A stretch of DNA of 5,561 nucleotides from Bryobacteraceae bacterium. GTDB taxonomy: Bacteria; Acidobacteriota; Terriglobia; Bryobacterales; Bryobacteraceae. Position 1 is the first letter of the stretch, and every line of letters starts with the position of its first letter. The notes beneath the pieces were generated by a model that worked only from the letters and a program-made list of their open reading frames with translations, made no database searches and was not told the DNA's origin. Made by a program: the position numbers and the translations under genes. The stretch spans positions 1 through 5,561 of the forward strand of contig JASHQT010000203.1 in the NCBI GenBank assembly GCA_030039005.1, written 5' to 3'. Positions 4,266 through 5,561 of the stretch are shown here, in pieces.

Positions 4266-5561
4266 CTACAGAGCACCTAAATGCGATTTTTGCTGGCTGA
4301 TGCGCTCGCCGCGGGCGCGGGCGAAGCGCTCGACTCCTTTGAGGATGGATTCCTTATCCAAGTGAGCTTCGGCGATGACATCCGGCTCCAAGCCGCCGGT
4401 GAGCCACTGGTTGTCCCAGTCGGAAGTGAGCGAATAGGCGTCGGTGAGCGGCCCGGCATCGCGCAAAGGCCACATGCGGCGCGTTCCGGTAGAGACGACC
4501 ATCAGATCGTAGCGGGCTTCGGGCGGCAATACGGAATTGCGATAGGATTCCGGCTGCCGGTCGAACAAATCCTCGCTGATGGCTGCGATCACTTTGACGT
4601 TGATTCCCGCCTGTTCCAGTCGCGGCAGGATGCTCACCAGATTGAACGTGGAACTAGAGCCTTGTGCGATGACGTAACCGTGCCGCGGCTGGTTGGGCGC
4701 GAAATCGCGAATGACGTAGAAGCCCCTGGCGGCGGCTTTGAGATCGCTGTCGGCAAACTGGGAGCGGTCGGCGACGGCAAAATCGGGCCGCGCAACTTCG
4801 ATGGAAATAATGCCGACCTTGGGATCGCGCGCGGCAATTTCGGCGGCGGCGAAATATCCGGGTGAGACGTCATTATAATCCCAGAAATTCAGATGAATCG
4901 TTTCACCGCGCGGGAACAATTTCCAGACTTGCGTGGCGAAAATCCCGAAATGCGTGCGGCCGTCGGCGGCGGTTTCCGGGCCCGAGTGGCCTGCCAGGAT
5001 ATGCAGCACGCCCATGCGGAACTTGCTGTCCTGATTCTGCTGGCTCCAGACGCGCGCTGGCGTGTACATCAGCGGAGTGAATGCGCCGTAGGTGCCGCTC
5101 AAGGCCCAGACACCCGAGAATTTTTCGGGGTCGACGCTGGCGCTCTGGCTGATGAGGCCGATCGCGGTGGAAACATTGCCCGCTTCCTGAATCGCGGCTT
5201 TGATGCGCGTGCCGAGCGGATTGCTCACTGCATCGTAGTGGCCCCACAGGCTGCCATGCTCGACGTTGATGGATTCAGAAAGATCGGCCGCGAGCGTAAG
5301 GAAGCGGCTGCCGGTGACGTAATTCATCCACTTGATGATTTCCGAGATCCCGCGGCGGGTTCCTGCAATTTCGCCGGGTTTGCGGAACAGCGCGATGTTG
5401 ACGTCTTTCTGGAAGCCGGAGACGCGATTCTTGACGGTGACTTTTTGCGGTTCGACGGGGAGATTAGCGACGCGCAGGCGCTCGTCCTGGAAGGGATCGT
5501 GCGTCACATCGAAGTTCAGCTTGATGTCGTCCTTCACGGTGTCGCCAATGGCCACCAGGCG
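4266..5561 (-). CDS. Transketolase-like enzyme, C-terminal portion (partial, runs off the window edge)
   Basis: The frame is open to the window edge (first visible codons read RLVAIGD), so the GTG at 5553-5555 is internal and the true start lies outside; 431 residues are visible. NYVTGSRFLTLAADLSESINVEHGS resembles the SADL-S region that begins the transketolase pyrimidine-binding domain. GAFTP followed by ILAGHSGPETAADGRTHFG (about 187-204) matches the canonical THDSIGLGEDGPTHQ block. The last about 130 residues form the transketolase C-terminal domain (GYVIAQGSS, AGINVKVIAAISEDLF, TSDWDNQWLTGGLEPDVIAEAHLDKESIL). It should be a thiamine-diphosphate-dependent cytosolic enzyme moving two-carbon units, but the sequence departs strongly from classical TktA, so its exact substrate is uncertain. 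The N-terminal diphosphate-binding domain is off-window. Its neighbours here are accessory genes and give no pathway clue. Confidence 0.85.
   Translation of the reverse strand, partial: RLVAIGDTVKDDIKLNFDVTHDPFQDERLRVANLPVEPQKVTVKNRVSGFQKDVNIALFRKPGEIAGTRRGISEIIKWMNYVTGSRFLTLAADLSESINVEHGSLWGHYDAVSNPLGTRIKAAIQEAGNVSTAIGLISQSASVDPEKFSGVWALSGTYGAFTPLMYTPARVWSQQNQDSKFRMGVLHILAGHSGPETAADGRTHFGIFATQVWKLFPRGETIHLNFWDYNDVSPGYFAAAEIAARDPKVGIISIEVARPDFAVADRSQFADSDLKAAARGFYVIRDFAPNQPRHGYVIAQGSSSTFNLVSILPRLEQAGINVKVIAAISEDLFDRQPESYRNSVLPPEARYDLMVVSTGTRRMWPLRDAGPLTDAYSLTSDWDNQWLTGGLEPDVIAEAHLDKESILKGVERFARARGERISQQKSHLGAL

Noticed and set aside
4281..4865. 194-codon + strand ORF opposite the transketolase-like gene
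   Set aside because: It is a shadow of a long conserved coding region and has no motif of its own.

Overview
The window most likely comes from a soil member of the Acidobacteriota, probably the Solibacter/Bryobacter group (Bryobacterales). This is inferred from three things: a TIGR03435/DUF3738-family secreted protein, a family strongly expanded in Candidatus Solibacter; two tandem copies of an exported, functionally unknown protein of a type I associate with the same lineage; and an atypical long transketolase-like protein. The DNA looks moderately GC-rich, with an AT-richer intergenic patch around 2.8 kb.

Layout. (1) At 1-947 on the + strand, the 3' end of one exported protein gene is followed 2 nt later by a complete paralogue of 251 aa, giving a tandem duplicate pair. 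(2) At 959-1960 on the - strand lies the TIGR03435 protein with a signal peptide. It converges with the paralogue gene, and the two stop codons sit in one shared inverted repeat. (3) At 2017-2699 on the - strand is a DUF433 (antitoxin-like) and DUF5615 (PIN-like) pair joined by a 4-nt overlap. The PIN-like frame is cut by an in-frame amber codon at 2122-2124, although recognisable family sequence continues for 34 more codons. (4) 2700-3159 has no convincing gene. It holds an imperfect 28-bp palindrome and three scattered copies of a GTTCATG/CATGAAC word. (5) 3160-4239 on the + strand is a probable operon: a 71-aa signal-peptide-bearing orphan ORF, a ribbon-helix-helix (RHH) regulator, two overlapping mini-ORFs, and a 160-aa protein with two predicted membrane segments. 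Most of these starts have a strong Shine-Dalgarno sequence. (6) From 4266 to the window edge on the - strand is the C-terminal two-thirds or so of a transketolase-like enzyme.

Interpretation. The outer genes look like resident genes of the lineage. The middle (about 2.0-4.2 kb) looks like accessory DNA: a damaged DUF433/PIN-like module back to back with an RHH-led operon encoding an unrecognised small membrane protein. I found no CRISPR array, tRNA, rRNA, transposase or clear attachment site. The observations most worth pursuing are the amber-interrupted PIN-like gene and the RHH plus two-TM protein operon with its mini-ORFs. Neither is shown to be a new system by sequence alone.
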